In this document: one piece after another, positions 11,098 through 23,600 of the stretch
Numbering within the stretch: the first letter of the stretch is position 1
Layout: every line of letters begins with the position of its first letter
NCBI GenBank assembly: GCA_014706295.1
Contig: JACSVZ010000016.1
Span: 4,445,168 to 4,509,167 of the forward strand
Direction of reading: 5' to 3'
Length of the DNA stretch: 64,000 nt
From: Lycocorax pyrrhopterus obiensis
Taxonomy: Eukaryota; Chordata; Aves; Passeriformes; Paradisaeidae
Program-made: the position numbers and the translations under genes
Notes under the pieces: generated by a model
Database searches by the model: none
What the model was told of the DNA's origin: nothing
What the model saw: only the letters and a program-made list of their open reading frames with translations

Positions 11098-14000
11098 AAG
11101 ACAATCTGCTTAGCAACCAGTCTTTTGCTTTCAGACTCTACTAATGCTAGAAAAATCTTCCAAATTCTCCTAAAGCAAGTTTTATTTTCAAGAGTGGCAA
11201 CAGCAACTGTTAACACATTTGAAGCATCTGGGAATTACCACCATGGCCTGGAGCTCCAGCGCCAAAGGAAGGTGTTGGTGCCATGAGCCACGTGCGACAC
11301 AACACATCCCACACACCCTGGGAGCTGAGGCAAGGCAGCTTCCAGCATCACACGCAGGGGATGACACACTCCCAGGGTGTGCTGGGCTGGAGTTGAGCAT
11401 GCTTTGGGGATTTGGGGATGCCAGGGGAGGGATGCAGACAGGAATGGCCTGGGAAATGAAACAGCATGTTAGGATAGATGTGGCAGAGCAAGGAACAAGC
11501 AGAGAGAAGCAAATACAGGCTGGCACAGCCCATGCAGTGGCCTAGGAAGGTGGATACTTTCGGTACAAATTTGACATGGGCAGAACAAAGGATGTTGTAA
11601 TAATGATGCTCTGAAATAAGCACAGGCTGGATGGGGTTTGTAGTAAGAGAGATGGAAGGAAAGGAAATGCTGCATCTTGGAGACCCAGCAAGATTAACAG
11701 CCTGAATGCAATATCTAGAAACGAGTCAGAATAAAAAATGACCACTCTTGTTACAGGGCTGAGGAACAGACATGCTGGCAATGACATCCTTAGTGACTGA
11801 GAGAGGAGGTGTTTGGGCTCCTAAAATTATTTGGATGCTTTTTGGTTTTGTGGTATCCTGTTTTTGAGCTGAAAATTTGTCAGTCATGGATAACATAGAA
11901 TAACAAGGAATGGTCATTTGGGCACTATGTGGGTTGGAACAGGGAAATAAGGGAGAAGAAGAGTCAGAGAAATACTCCTTGAAAAGTCAAGGAAAGAGGA
12001 GAGGGAACAGGCATAGAGCTGTAGGATCTGAAGCAGGCGAGGTCAGAAGGGGATGAATAACAGTACAGGGTGAGTGACAAGGTGAATATGGTAACATGGA
12101 GTAGAGGAAGATGCCTAATGTACAGAGCTGAAAAAACACTAACAGAAAATCCCTGTAAGAGTTTCCACAAGAGGTGGCTGGAGAGGGGAGGGGGAACAGG
12201 GGCAAGCTTTATTTTTTTGGTTGTTTCTAGAGCACAAGTCCCCTTTCTTTCTGACTATGCAGGTGTTTACAAGAAAGCAATGCAGTTTTGGGCTGTCTCA
12301 GATTTTCTGTTGAGCCCACACATTATAAAATGACAAGTACAGCATTCTCTTACCTATCATCTTTAAAATAATGCATTTAGTTGCAGAGCAGTGTTCTGAC
12401 CCTTCTCTTGCTGCTCAGCATCCTCACCTCTTACAGAATATACCAGTCTCGTGGAGGCAGAAAACTGCTTACAAGTGACAGGTCTCTAAAGTTCTTCCAA
12501 GCCGGCCTGTAGTAATGTTAATTTGGGAGTCCTTCATTGCCTTCTGATGCAATGTGGCAACTAAAGGAGCCACAGAAGAGCTGGAGAGAAGAATAAGCTC
12601 CATGGATGAGAACAAGTTCCATGAGAATGAGAAAAGCCATAAGAAGACAAACGACACACATAAGCTGTGTATAAGAACCAGGCTAGGCTTTCCTATGTCC
12701 TGCATGATAAAAAAGTAGGACAGAAATTTTAATCGGTCAAGCAACCTTCTGAGGTGACATTTTCCCTGATACCTCTGTTTTAGCCAGCAGGCTGAAAAAA
12801 TGCAGCAGAACAATACACCCTGAAGATCAGACCTCGGTGGGCTGTTCTCCAAAAGCTGCCCCAAGAAATTAGTAAAAATCTAAGATACAGCTCCAAAGCA
12901 AACTTGGTAAGTGGTTGTCAAGACTGTCAGGAAGGCGAGGATGGGCTATCAAGCCCCAGCAGTTAAATGAACAAGGTGCCCCTCTGCTTTACTAGCAAAG
13001 CATCCATTAGGGGCAGAGGAATGTGAATAAAACAGGACATTCAGTCCCTATTGGATAGCTCACACACCCTGCTTTCATTTCATAAAACCTGTTGCCATGA
13101 AGACTTGCCAGCAGTGAGTCAGTGGAACGGCCAGAAACAGGATCTTCTCTAAAGATCAGAGATAACATCAGCTGGAAGTAGGACTGAAAAAAATAACCCC
13201 CGCACCACCTTTCTAGGTCACTGTTCCCCGTAATCCAAAACTTGAAGGAAGAAGCTGAACTCGACGTTCGAGTGCTGCACAGCAGCACAGCTCTGCTGCA
13301 GTGCCCTGAGGCCCCGGGGACAGCCTGCCAAGCTCGTGGCACAGGAGGAGTGCGGGGCAGCCCCACGGCTGGGGATGAAGGCTGCTCTGTAGCGTGTTCC
13401 CGGTGCGAGGAACGGGGCCACTGCGAGGAACATCTCCTCACTTCGCTGCAAGGAGAGGCTGCGAGGTACCAGGCTGAACAGGGGCTTGCCCAGGGCATGC
13501 CCAGGCCACCGAGCGAGGTCTGGCCCCCAGTGCCCCAGAGGGAGGGGGAGCCCTGCCACGAGCCTCAGGAGGAGTGGGGCTGGCCCTTGAGCAGCTTGGT
13601 TACTCTTGTTGATCTCTCTGCTTTCACCAGAGTGGCAATATAAAACTGCAAGCAATATGCCGGTGCCTTCACTCCATTAAACCATGGCCAAACTTTTTGC
13701 TAACTCAGCCCCCACCTTACCAAGTGTAGGACGAGGGGCCTCGGTCACAGCACAGGGCTGAAGCTGGTGGGGAAGAACTCCCGAGGGATTGACAGTGCCC
13801 TTTGAACAATCAAAAGTCAGGAGGGATTTTATCTTTCCACCACCGGGATCAATTGTCTTCAGAGAATTAGAAAAATTCTTTGCAGAGAAAAGCTGCTCCA
13901 AATCAGGGTTTGGAGAGGAGAACAAATCCAAGAAATGTTCTGATATCAAAACCATGCTGAGAGGAACCTGAGACATAAGTGTGGTATAAAATGAGAGATA

Positions 14001-17000
14001 TTCACTTCCCTGCCCCTGTGCAAACACTTAAGCCTGGAATAACCTCTGCAATAACCTGTTCACTACCCAGCATTCCTGCTCTCTCACATTCCTTCTTTAT
14101 CCCCTTCTCTCAGTAAATCTTTGTACTCCAATATCCATTTGGTTATTGTGCTGTTATCCATCCCAGGTGTTTCTTGAACTGGTAACTGGGGCATGGACAG
14201 CCCCAAAACTATTTTTAAAATAAAGACACTGGCAGAGCAAATTGTAAGTGCAAGATTCTGCAAAACAAACTTGTCTTTGCACACCATCAGGCTCCCATTT
14301 CAAGCAGTAGTAAAAGCAGTTTAATACACTTCTGAACTAAAATCTTTATAGGGGTGCGAATATCACAGTGCTTCTAATGCTCTTCCTCCCATAAAACAGC
14401 AGTGGAGAGTTAGGTACCAAACCAAGGATCCCTGAAAGCCACACAAGGAGCTCCTGAGGACACAGTAAGTTCCTTTTTTGTATCTGAGAGAGAGCACGTT
14501 TGAAAGGCTTCCACTTCACACATGGATGGTGAAATCACTCCCCTTCACCTGCACATTTCCTTGGCTTCATTGCACAGACCCTGATTAGGTTCATGTGAGA
14601 GCTCTCAGCAGGTAGGACCATGAGGACCTCGAAGGGTTAGTGCCTGCCTTGCCCCGTGCAAGGATTTGAAGATCTCAGTGGCGCTGTGGCAAATGGCCCT
14701 CATGTGCTAAAAGTGGCAGGCAGGAAGCCAAGACCTTCTGCAACATAGCCCTTATCCCTCCAGGGCACAGTGCCACTGCTACAGGTTAAAGGAGCTCTCT
14801 TAATGGGATGCCAAAGTGTTTATCTTCACGATAAAGAGACCTCTTGTAAACACATCATGTTTTCTTTAAGTGGTAGGGAGCATCAGACAGAGTTCTGGGA
14901 ACCCATGGACTCACAAGATAAAATAGAGACAGTCTTTGAGGTGATTTGGCACAAGTAACTTCAGGAGTTAAAACAGTCTTGGATCATTTTTTCTCCAAAG
15001 GGAATATTATTTGTGGAGCCAAGCCCCTCTGCACACCCCAGTAACTGGGAACACATTTAATGCCGACAAACAACAGACATTTTATTGAGTCCCCTAATAC
15101 TCACTAGAGATCATTAACAAGCATTAACAGAAGCTTTTAGTCTTTACAATATAACAGCTGGCAGGCCTGATGTAAGAACCCCAAAGCCATCATGCTGTCT
15201 CCAGTTATCTCCTTTGAGTGACGTATTTAGGTCTGTGTTACAGCCAGGGATGATAGTTTGGGCAGTACCTGCCCCTCTTCGAACATGCCTGTGTGCATGT
15301 GGGGCCACACCCGTGCCCACAAGGAGCTGAAAGCCAGAGGCTACCTCTCCTGTTCTGCTGCTCCAGCTTGGCTGCTGGAAGGAGGAGTTAGATTCCCTGG
15401 GAGACTGAGCCCATAACCCACTGATCCCCTTATGTACCTGCAGCGCTGTCACACCTTGGCCTTTTGGTTTGGGAGTCAGAATTGTGGCAGCCCCCCATGC
15501 ATTATCATTACCCACAAAACTAAGCTAAGCCTGGACATTTTTTATTCATTCCTAATGAGTATCAGATTAATTGGGGTGTTTAGAGAAAGCATGGTCCAGC
15601 AAAAGAAAATATGTTTTATAGAAGTGCTTCTATGTGGATTGAACTCCTGGTGGAGTGTATGCTACAGACCACAGCATCCATGGTAAGGGAGCTCCCTGCC
15701 CTCACCTCCCATGGCTGGGAACAAGCATTTGGATGGAAAAGGACTCACTGCATGACTGCAAGTGGAAAAGCGTATCCCATTTCTCCCACCTTTCCAAAAA
15801 ACCCCAACATCCACTCACAAGATAGCCCTTCCTCAGTGCTGAGTGAGCTACACTGGCTTCCATCACACTCTCTGCATCTTCAGCCTGCTGAGGCAGGATC
15901 CCTTGCTCAGGGGATGCCCAAGTCCCAGTGCTGAGGAGGACATGAGACAGCGGCTCAGAGCAGCCCCAGCTGGCCATGGCAGAGAGCAGAAATATGGCTC
16001 TGGAAATCCCTGGGACCACTTGGCTCCTGATCCCGATGTTTGATGAGATATAATTGCCATAGAATATTTCCATATACTGATTTGCTTTAAATCCATTGCA
16101 AAAAGCCCTCTGAAACAACCTTCAAAGTCTGCAGACCACAAAACTCTAAAAACTAAATCCATCAGGCAGTAAAAGAAGTTCCAATTCTGACTCCATACTC
16201 TGAACACTCACATTTAAGCCCTACAAAAAGTTACGCAAGCACTTGGGACCAAAAACTAGGATCCAGTCAAGATTTATGTCCACAGGGGAACATTATTTCT
16301 TGTCCTTGACAGCACTGAGCTTTATACCGTGTTCTGCAAATAAATCATATCTGCTGCTTCTGGACCACAGCTGTCAACCTTGGCTGCAGGAATACGTGGG
16401 ACACAAAAGCAGGAATTAAGCCCTCCAGAAGGAAAAGAAAACCCCAGTGGATGCTGGCAGGTGTCTGTTAACTGGTTTCTGTTTGCTTTAGCTTCAGTTG
16501 GGAGAGCAATACACTCATGTTAAGCTACAAAAGTGATAATAAATCTCTTCTCCCAGATTACACAAGAATGTTATATATCGCTTCCATATGATCAATAATT
16601 CTAATTCTGCTTTCAGTCTGGAAATCCATTGTGACCACAGCTTTTGCAATCTATTCTGTACTCTTTTAAAGAAAAGGAATGACAATATTTTGTGGCATTA
16701 TTTTAAAATGTTTCGGTCTTTTGAAATTTGCCCTCATATAGTACACAAGAGATTTCTATTAATTAGAATGAAGATAAATGAAGTGAAAAACGCTATGAAG
16801 GATATTATTCATGTTTAACAAAATTAAAATCAGTTGTTCTGATTTCATCTGTATTAACATTTTATGAGTTTTGGGGTTTGATTTGGTGTTGCTGTTTTGT
16901 TTGTTTTGGGTTTCTTTTTTAAAAATCCCAACAGTCCACAAGTCTGTCTTGTTTAAAATTGACTGGTCTGGGAGGAGCACTGGGTGAGCCCAGCACAGGA

Positions 17001-19113
17001 TCAAAGAGCTTAGCACAACAGAAATGTTTCAGGGACTCAGTAAGATGGAGAGAGTACTGCTACAGTGTCTGTTGCCCTGGGTACATGGCAGATGTATTGT
17101 TTGTGCCACTTCGAACATTTTTCTGGGTAATTACTTTGTTAAATCAGAAATATATATGTTGGAACCAATTAGCTTAATTGCATCTTGTCAAGAACCACGG
17201 GTTAGCTCAAACATCTGTGAGACACTATGATATTGCCACTTTAAAACACAAGGCAACAGTGGTTACGTGTCTTAGATAGAATCCTGGCCTGCTGAAGCCA
17301 GTGAACTGTGCATTTCCTCAGGAACGAGACTTCACATACCAAATTCCAAACTTATCAGGCATAGAGCCACAAGAGATAAGGAAAAAACCGGGAGTCTTGC
17401 TGTTATTTTCCGGACACTTAGTGCTTTGCTTTCACAAGATGGGCACAGTGCAGTTCACGGAGGGCTGCAAGGGACATGCTGAATTGCAACAGCATTTCTT
17501 GCAAAGCACGGAGCCCTCCGGGCCCTTCTCAGAGCAGGACACAACAAACCCTCAGGACACAGCAGATATTACCAGGCAAAGAGGTCTAAGCTTCCTCACC
17601 CAGCCCAATTACTTAATGGGGAAAACTAGACAGCTTGTCATCACCATGGTCACTCCAGAGCCAGGCAGGCAGGCTTTTTATATGCCTAACCCCTCACGTT
17701 CTCCACTTCAGACTACATATAACACATTTCATGAAGCTTGAAGCTGTATCTGTCCTATACATAACATTTATGGAGAACTGGAAGGACAGAATCGCAATGT
17801 ATTTGCAGTACAGATTTTTCTCTTACTGCACTGGAAGCAATAAAATACAAGGATAGGGCCTTTGTCTGGAGCAAACACAAAGTAAACTCTACCGAGTACA
17901 ATCTAAACACAAATTCTCTTTTCCTGAGCATCAAGAAAGCATTGGAAAGAATGTCAAACAGATGCCCCAAGAAAATTACTTCCCTTGCCTCTTTTCTCAT
18001 CCCAAACCCTTATTACTACTTTTTGATTGATTTTTCTTGGCTCTTACACACTCTCATGCTGCTCTTCTTAGGTGGGCTCTATACAACCTTCCCAGCTTTC
18101 TTTTATCCCTCTGGTGTTCTTGCCAATAAATTATTCTAGTTTTATGAAAGGTTTCTTTTTTATTTCATAATCATTTTCTCTTGATCCAAAATGAACTAAA
18201 ACTCAGTGGTTGGGTGTTTTGTTCTTTAATGCAACACTTGGTCTGCCAACTGCCTTAAAAATGTATTTCAGCCTTCTCTGTTTATTTGAAAGCTGTTTCT
18301 TCCAAGAAGGCTAAGAATAATGTGGTTACCATAGTTTCCCTATCCACAACCAATAAAATGCAACTTGGAATACAATAAAACAAAGCTGGGACTACTCACA
18401 AAATGTGACTGAATGAGTCAACACTGAAATCTTCACCCTACATCACTCCTAGCACTATGGAAAATACTCAAGATTAGTCAATAGCCAGCTTTTGGTCCAG
18501 CAGGGAAGATGAGGATAAGCCTGTCCAACTACCAGCTATTTGAGATATTTCAATTCCAACACTTAAGATGTCTGTTGTTGTAGAATTCCCATCTCACAGA
18601 TTTAGTATTTCACTGCAGAGATTTTGTACTTTCCTGTAATCTCTTGTTCCGGGAAGTGGTTGTGTAGGCAGTGCTTTGCTAAGGCTCACTGGAACCAAGT
18701 GATGGATTAATTACCCGTAGGAACCAGTCGACAAAGTAAATAATGTGCTGTTTGTTCTTACAGCTTTGTTGGCTCCTGAACAGGCAAGATTCTAGGGAAC
18801 AAGCCAAAAATAATCTTTTTTCTTTCAATTCAACTGGCCAACAAAACCCCACATACACTTCATGGATTATACAAATTACACCTGCTTTGGACACATCCAT
18901 TTACTTTCCTAATTACAAGTGATGGAATTTTACTCTAATAAAATGAACTTTTAAGAAATGAAAGAAAAGCAATTGTTCTCAATAATAATGAATAAAGAAA
19001 GAGAAATCCACCACATGCATGATGGTGAGACCTGCTAATAAGTTTATTTCTTTCCTGATTTTAAAGACTTGTGAAGATTTCCGTTAAAAAAGTAAAATAT
19101 TTTGCCTTTTCGT

Positions 19114-19158
19114 AAAAAAAAAAAAAAAAGAAGAGAAGAAAAGAAAAGAAAAGAAAAC
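19114..19158. repeat. Poly(A) run with (AAAAG)n microsatellite
   Basis: Sixteen A residues are followed by GAAGAG and then repeated AAAAG units. It lies 1.3 kb downstream, in the sense of transcription, of the ARHGEF4 exon, inside the presumed intron. On the minus strand it reads as a pyrimidine tract, but I saw no exon to its left. Confidence 0.85.
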
Positions 19159-20476
19159 ATACAGAGGATATTCTATTTCATGAGTCCGAGTAAGAAGACT
19201 TACCAAAGCAAGCACCTGACTGGGAGGGAAGCAGAATCCTCCTCCCACAGACTCAGTGCAAGCTTTGGGACCGACTCCTGTGGTGCCTGGGACTCTCATA
19301 AACACGTCAGGTAAACGTGGAAGAACACAGCTCAAGATTTTTCTGGTGATCTGCTCACGTTTTCTTGCCAGTGACAACAGCCCAAGACAGCTGAGTCTAA
19401 ATTAAAAAGCTCTGACCATGGTTTGATAACCCCTGGATGTAAGTGATAGGGGAAGAAAATAAAGCCACTCCCTTCCTTACCCCAGGCACCCAGGGCTGTA
19501 GGTGGGGGTTCTGAGCAGTGGGAGCAGGAGAACTGCTGGAAGAACATTTGCTTTTGCTGTTTCTTGAAGAAAAGCTGTTATCGTCACTGTGCAGCTTTCT
19601 GGAGCTTTTTCAGACCCCAGAAGCACCATCACTGGCTGTATCAAACACACACTGAGAGCCACATAGCTTCAATTATAGCTTAGCCACATGAAAATATAAT
19701 ATTTCTTTTATCCCTGCCTTCTCATCTTGTGAAGGTCATGTATAGGTAACAGAGTGCAGGAAAGAGAGAAATAAGGTGTAGGAGTTCAAGAGATCACTCA
19801 TGGTGAACATGCTCCACTCTTTCAATGCAAGTTCACCTCACAGAAAAAGCATTCTGTGTGTAGCAGGATGCCAGTTCTAATGCACAAGAAAAAAAATAGT
19901 ACTTTTACAGGAAAAACATCTTAGATCTGTTAGCATGTTGCTCATTGCATCGCTTAAACCAAGTAGCACCTTTTTAAACTGCTGATATCAACTTAATCAG
20001 GGTCTACTATAAAAGAAAATAGCTGAAAACAGTGACTGAAAAGGCAGGTCTTTCACATCCCTAGAGCGAGTTTACTGGGGAACAGGAGGAAACAGTGAAG
20101 ACCAAGCCTGCATTAAACTTTGCACCCTTCTTACCTATGAAAAAAGAAATTGGTAGACCAGGGATTTTTTTGCCATTTCTGTTAGGCCTTCAGTCCGAAG
20201 TCTGAACAGCCTGGCCAGGCTGCTCATGAATGTTTTTAAACTTCTCAACCAAAAACACCCAAGAGGAGAGTCACCTGCTCAGGACCTGTGGCTCTGCATT
20301 GCCTTAGGACAGGTCCCTGATGGAAGGCCAGCCCCTGTTGTCACCCAGCTGTAAATGGTGCCCACAGTAAATGACGTTCGAAGCCCCATCCACTGTGCCA
20401 CGATCAGTTTGGCTGTGGTTGGCGAGAACCACGAGCACCCATCCTTGTGCCGTGTGAGACACGGAGCAGCACGTAC

Positions 20477-20616
20477 CTCGTTGATGGCCAGCTGCTCCCC
20501 GCCTCCCCCGGGGTGCCCATAGCGGTGGTTGGAGCTCCGGAAATCCTCGTACAGGTCCTCCTCGCTTCCCACATCGTCTGTCAGGGCTGTCTTGTCCAGT
20601 GCTCCATCAGCAATCA
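20477..20616 (-). CDS. ARHGEF4: ARHGEF4 (ASEF) internal exon: acidic linker before the SH3 domain
   Basis: This 140-bp exon is bounded on the minus strand by an acceptor (TTTTGTTGTTGCAG, AG at 20618-20617) and a donor (GAG|GTACGT, GT at 20476-20475). It is entered in phase 1 and left in phase 0, encoding 46 complete codons. The peptide carries ADGALD, DDVGSEEDLYEDF, HPGGGGEQ and LAINE. This agrees with vertebrate ARHGEF4 between the APC-binding region and the SH3 domain, where the mammalian protein has DGALD, GSEEDLYDD and HPGGGGEQLAINE followed by the SH3. The paralogue SPATA13 has a shorter, different linker (LQPGGEQ), which argues for ARHGEF4. The full protein is a Rac1/Cdc42 exchange factor released from SH3-DH autoinhibition by APC binding; this exon holds no catalytic residue. 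The boundary after LAINE fits the start of the SH3 in the next exon, which is not found in the window. Confidence 0.9.
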
Positions 20617-20618
20617 CT

Positions 20619-23600
20619 GCAACAACAAAATGCACAAATTGGTACAGCCCACAGGAGCCTCAGCAGCACTGCACCAGGACGGGAGCTCACTGGGGCAAGG
20701 GGCACCCTAACAGAAAGGGGAAAAAGACAAGGAGACTACACAGGCAATTTTGGGTCAGAGTTCCAGCCTCATGCATGCCTGTTTATCAGAGAATTTTTCT
20801 CCACTCATGTTTTACAACCATAAATGTTTGTGTCTTTTTTAGACTGGAAAATACGATTTAAAACAATTCAACAACTGCTGCACATTGCAAAGAAAAGATC
20901 AAACAAGAATAAGAAAACAAGGCCTGAAAAAAGGCACAGGGCAACGATGGCACAAATGTGATTTCATTAGGACCTTGCTGTGTTGACAGGAAACTGGACT
21001 AGGTAACAAGCACCTCATGTCCACCACGCCATACCTTGAGGATTATGATTTACCAAATCCTATCAGGCCAAAGGAAGTCTCAGCCTTTGGGAAAAACATT
21101 CACCTTCCTCCTTGCCCACACACTTATTTGTGAACCCTTCTTGTTGCCTAAAAGGGTGTTTGCTCCAGAATTATCCATCATTACCACAGGAAGGCCATTC
21201 TGCTCAGCACAGCCCCAAACAAGCTATAGATAATGGAGGGTTCACAGTCTGCAGCTAGAACAAACACTGAAGTCTCAAGATATAAGCCTGAGAGAAATAA
21301 AAATGTGGCATTTATACTCCTTGCACAGAAGAAAGTGTCACTTCATCTGTTTCACGGGCAGGACCATTTTCCTAAAGTCTCCTCGAGGTATTAGCAAAGA
21401 CCCTTCAGTGGCATGTAGTGTCACTCATCCTATCCCTGGACTGGTTACTGAACATTAACTTTCCATTCTCAAATCTGTGAAAAATGGCAGTGACTAAAGA
21501 AAACGCTTGCTGACACATTCATGTGGATTAGCAACTGCCAGGGCAACAGTTTCCATGACAAAGCAGTGGGCTTTAGGAAGGTTTCTATGCATGGAGCAAG
21601 TACCTACACAAAGCTGATGCAGAAAACAGCTGATGTAACTGGTAATTTTAGCTCAATGGACTTGACATGGCTACAGGAGTAGAACTGAATGAAGAGAAAA
21701 CACAGACATTACTATCAGCACTCCTGGCAACAGGCTTGGCTGTGCAAGTTATGTGATGTTACACTCCAAATTTTTGCAGAACAGGTGAAAAAGCCTTTTG
21801 AGCTTGGCCTTGCAGAGCTTTAATAGGAAGCAACTCATGAACCTGGTCTTGAGCCCTCATTTCCATTCATAATGCAAGTGCATCTCATGCACCTAATTAT
21901 GCCAATGGGTCAAGAAAAGCCCCTAACAATTCATTAGCTTATTATTACCTGAAACCAAAGCTGCACCACATTAGCACTGAATAAAGTGCTGGCAGAGGTT
22001 ACAGCCAGACATGCAAAGCTTGTCCATCAACACTTTCAGTCCATGGGATGGTTTGTTAAAGCTGCACCACCTGATCACTTCTATTAACAGGGAGTGTAAA
22101 TTCAGTGTAGCAGCTATCAGTTCAGTGCAGTAACCTGACATCAAAATGACAAGTATGAGCTATTTTTAAACTAAATACTTGCTTGTTTATGCTTTGAATT
22201 TGATAAATAGGCACAACACAGCAAAGATTGAAGCTGGAACTCCACTTGGTATTGATGGCAATTCAGGACACAGAGGTGCATATGAGCTTATGATTAAAGC
22301 AGAATTTTCTGTGCAAGTATGGAACTACCCAACCATTCAACTTTAAGTGACATTTCACAAAAAAATCAAGCATTCCCCTAGCTTTGCCCTGACACATCAC
22401 ATCGTTCATTATACAGAAGTTCTGTACTGAATACGTGCCAGTAGTATAGATTGCATATAAAGCAATTCTGGGGCTAAGACCTAGTCCATTAATATAAAAC
22501 TCAAAACCAGCTGGAATACCACTGATATTATAATCTCCTGCAGAGTTACCATCGTTGGAACTTCTAAAACTAAATTTAAGGGTATTAAAGGTATCACTTT
22601 TTGCTCATACACTGCCTGAAAAACCTTGGTCTGATAGTAATGAACAACTTTCAGCGTGTTAGTGCAGCACAGAAACAAATTAGAAATGTTTTGCAAGAAC
22701 AAATAAAAATAAATCATTTATAGGAAGCAAGTCAGCAGTCACTTAATTCAAAACTCTTTTGCGGCCCTCTGATCTCATTCTTTTCCCTTGTTTTACACAT
22801 GGCTTCATTGCTTTTCCCTAATGCATCTTCTGCTATTTTCACTGCTAAAAGTAACCTTCAGCTTGAAAAATGTTCATTGACATCTTTAAAGCTTTTGTTT
22901 TTTGCCCCCACATTTTCCTATTTGTTCTCTGATCTGTGCTTAGATGAAAAAGCAAAAGCTCCAGGGAGGTATTTATCTGTGTTACTTAAAATGCTCTATA
23001 CCTCTGCTAAGTGCCTTGAAAGCTGTGCTTGCTTTTACTAGAGATCTGTTTTTCCTCTCTGATCTTACCAAGCTCATCAATTCTCTGCTGTCTCAAGACC
23101 TCCTACTGCATTTGGGATTAGTTTTCCTGGTAAAAAAAGTCCTGATAGACATATTGCACCAAAACTACACTTCATAAGCACGAGAAAGTTCTCAATCCTT
23201 AAGGAAGAATGGCCCAAGATAGCCATTGCACATTTTCCCAAACTCATGCTGCAGGGAAGAATTAAATTAATGAAAAATAAGAATTTGCTCTGAAGCAGTT
23301 TAGACGAAAGATATGACCACAAATAAATAAAATAGTAGTCTGGCATGGTGACCCAATGCACTAGAAAACCATCAAGGATGGAGGAGAATGAAGGCTTTTA
23401 GTGTAGGAACCGACTTAACATGCAAAGCATAAACTAGGTCAAGTAGAAAAGAAGCAAGCACTATACAAAAATCTTAAAAGACAAGTTAGCAGAGATTGCT
23501 GAAACCGTCTATCAGCCTCCTCTACAGCACAGCACTGGGTGGACAGGCCACTATTAAACTGCACAGTAGCTAATTCAGATGCTTCATTGCTGCCACCTCC

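Larger units (their letters stand above)
6330..20474 (-). other. Intron-like DNA, probably part of the ARHGEF4 intron after the linker exon
   Basis: No reading frame here resembles the SH3, DH or PH segments expected downstream of the ARHGEF4 exon at 20477-20616. I looked for the Trp-Trp-Trp motif of the SH3 and its flanks on the minus strand and did not find it. A GC-rich patch at about 13240-13600 is open in several frames on both strands without matching a family. Two A-rich runs are listed separately. No transposon was recognised, though the purine-rich stretch at 11400-12060 could be an old unrecognised repeat. Confidence 0.6.

Noticed and set aside
12469..12864. 131-codon minus-strand ORF with hydrophobic stretches
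   Set aside because: No recognisable domain; the hydrophobic runs come from T-rich DNA, and there is no CpG island or splice signal nearby.
13007..13655. Overlapping ORFs of 163 and 145 codons (minus) and 133 codons (plus)
   Set aside because: They compete in a GC-rich patch with no recognisable domain, splice context or conserved motif.
22547..22610. Minus-strand open stretch ending at ATG|GTAACT in the phase of the ARHGEF4 exon
   Set aside because: A short chance-level open frame after a TGA with no convincing acceptor; it shows that phase-compatible donors are common here.
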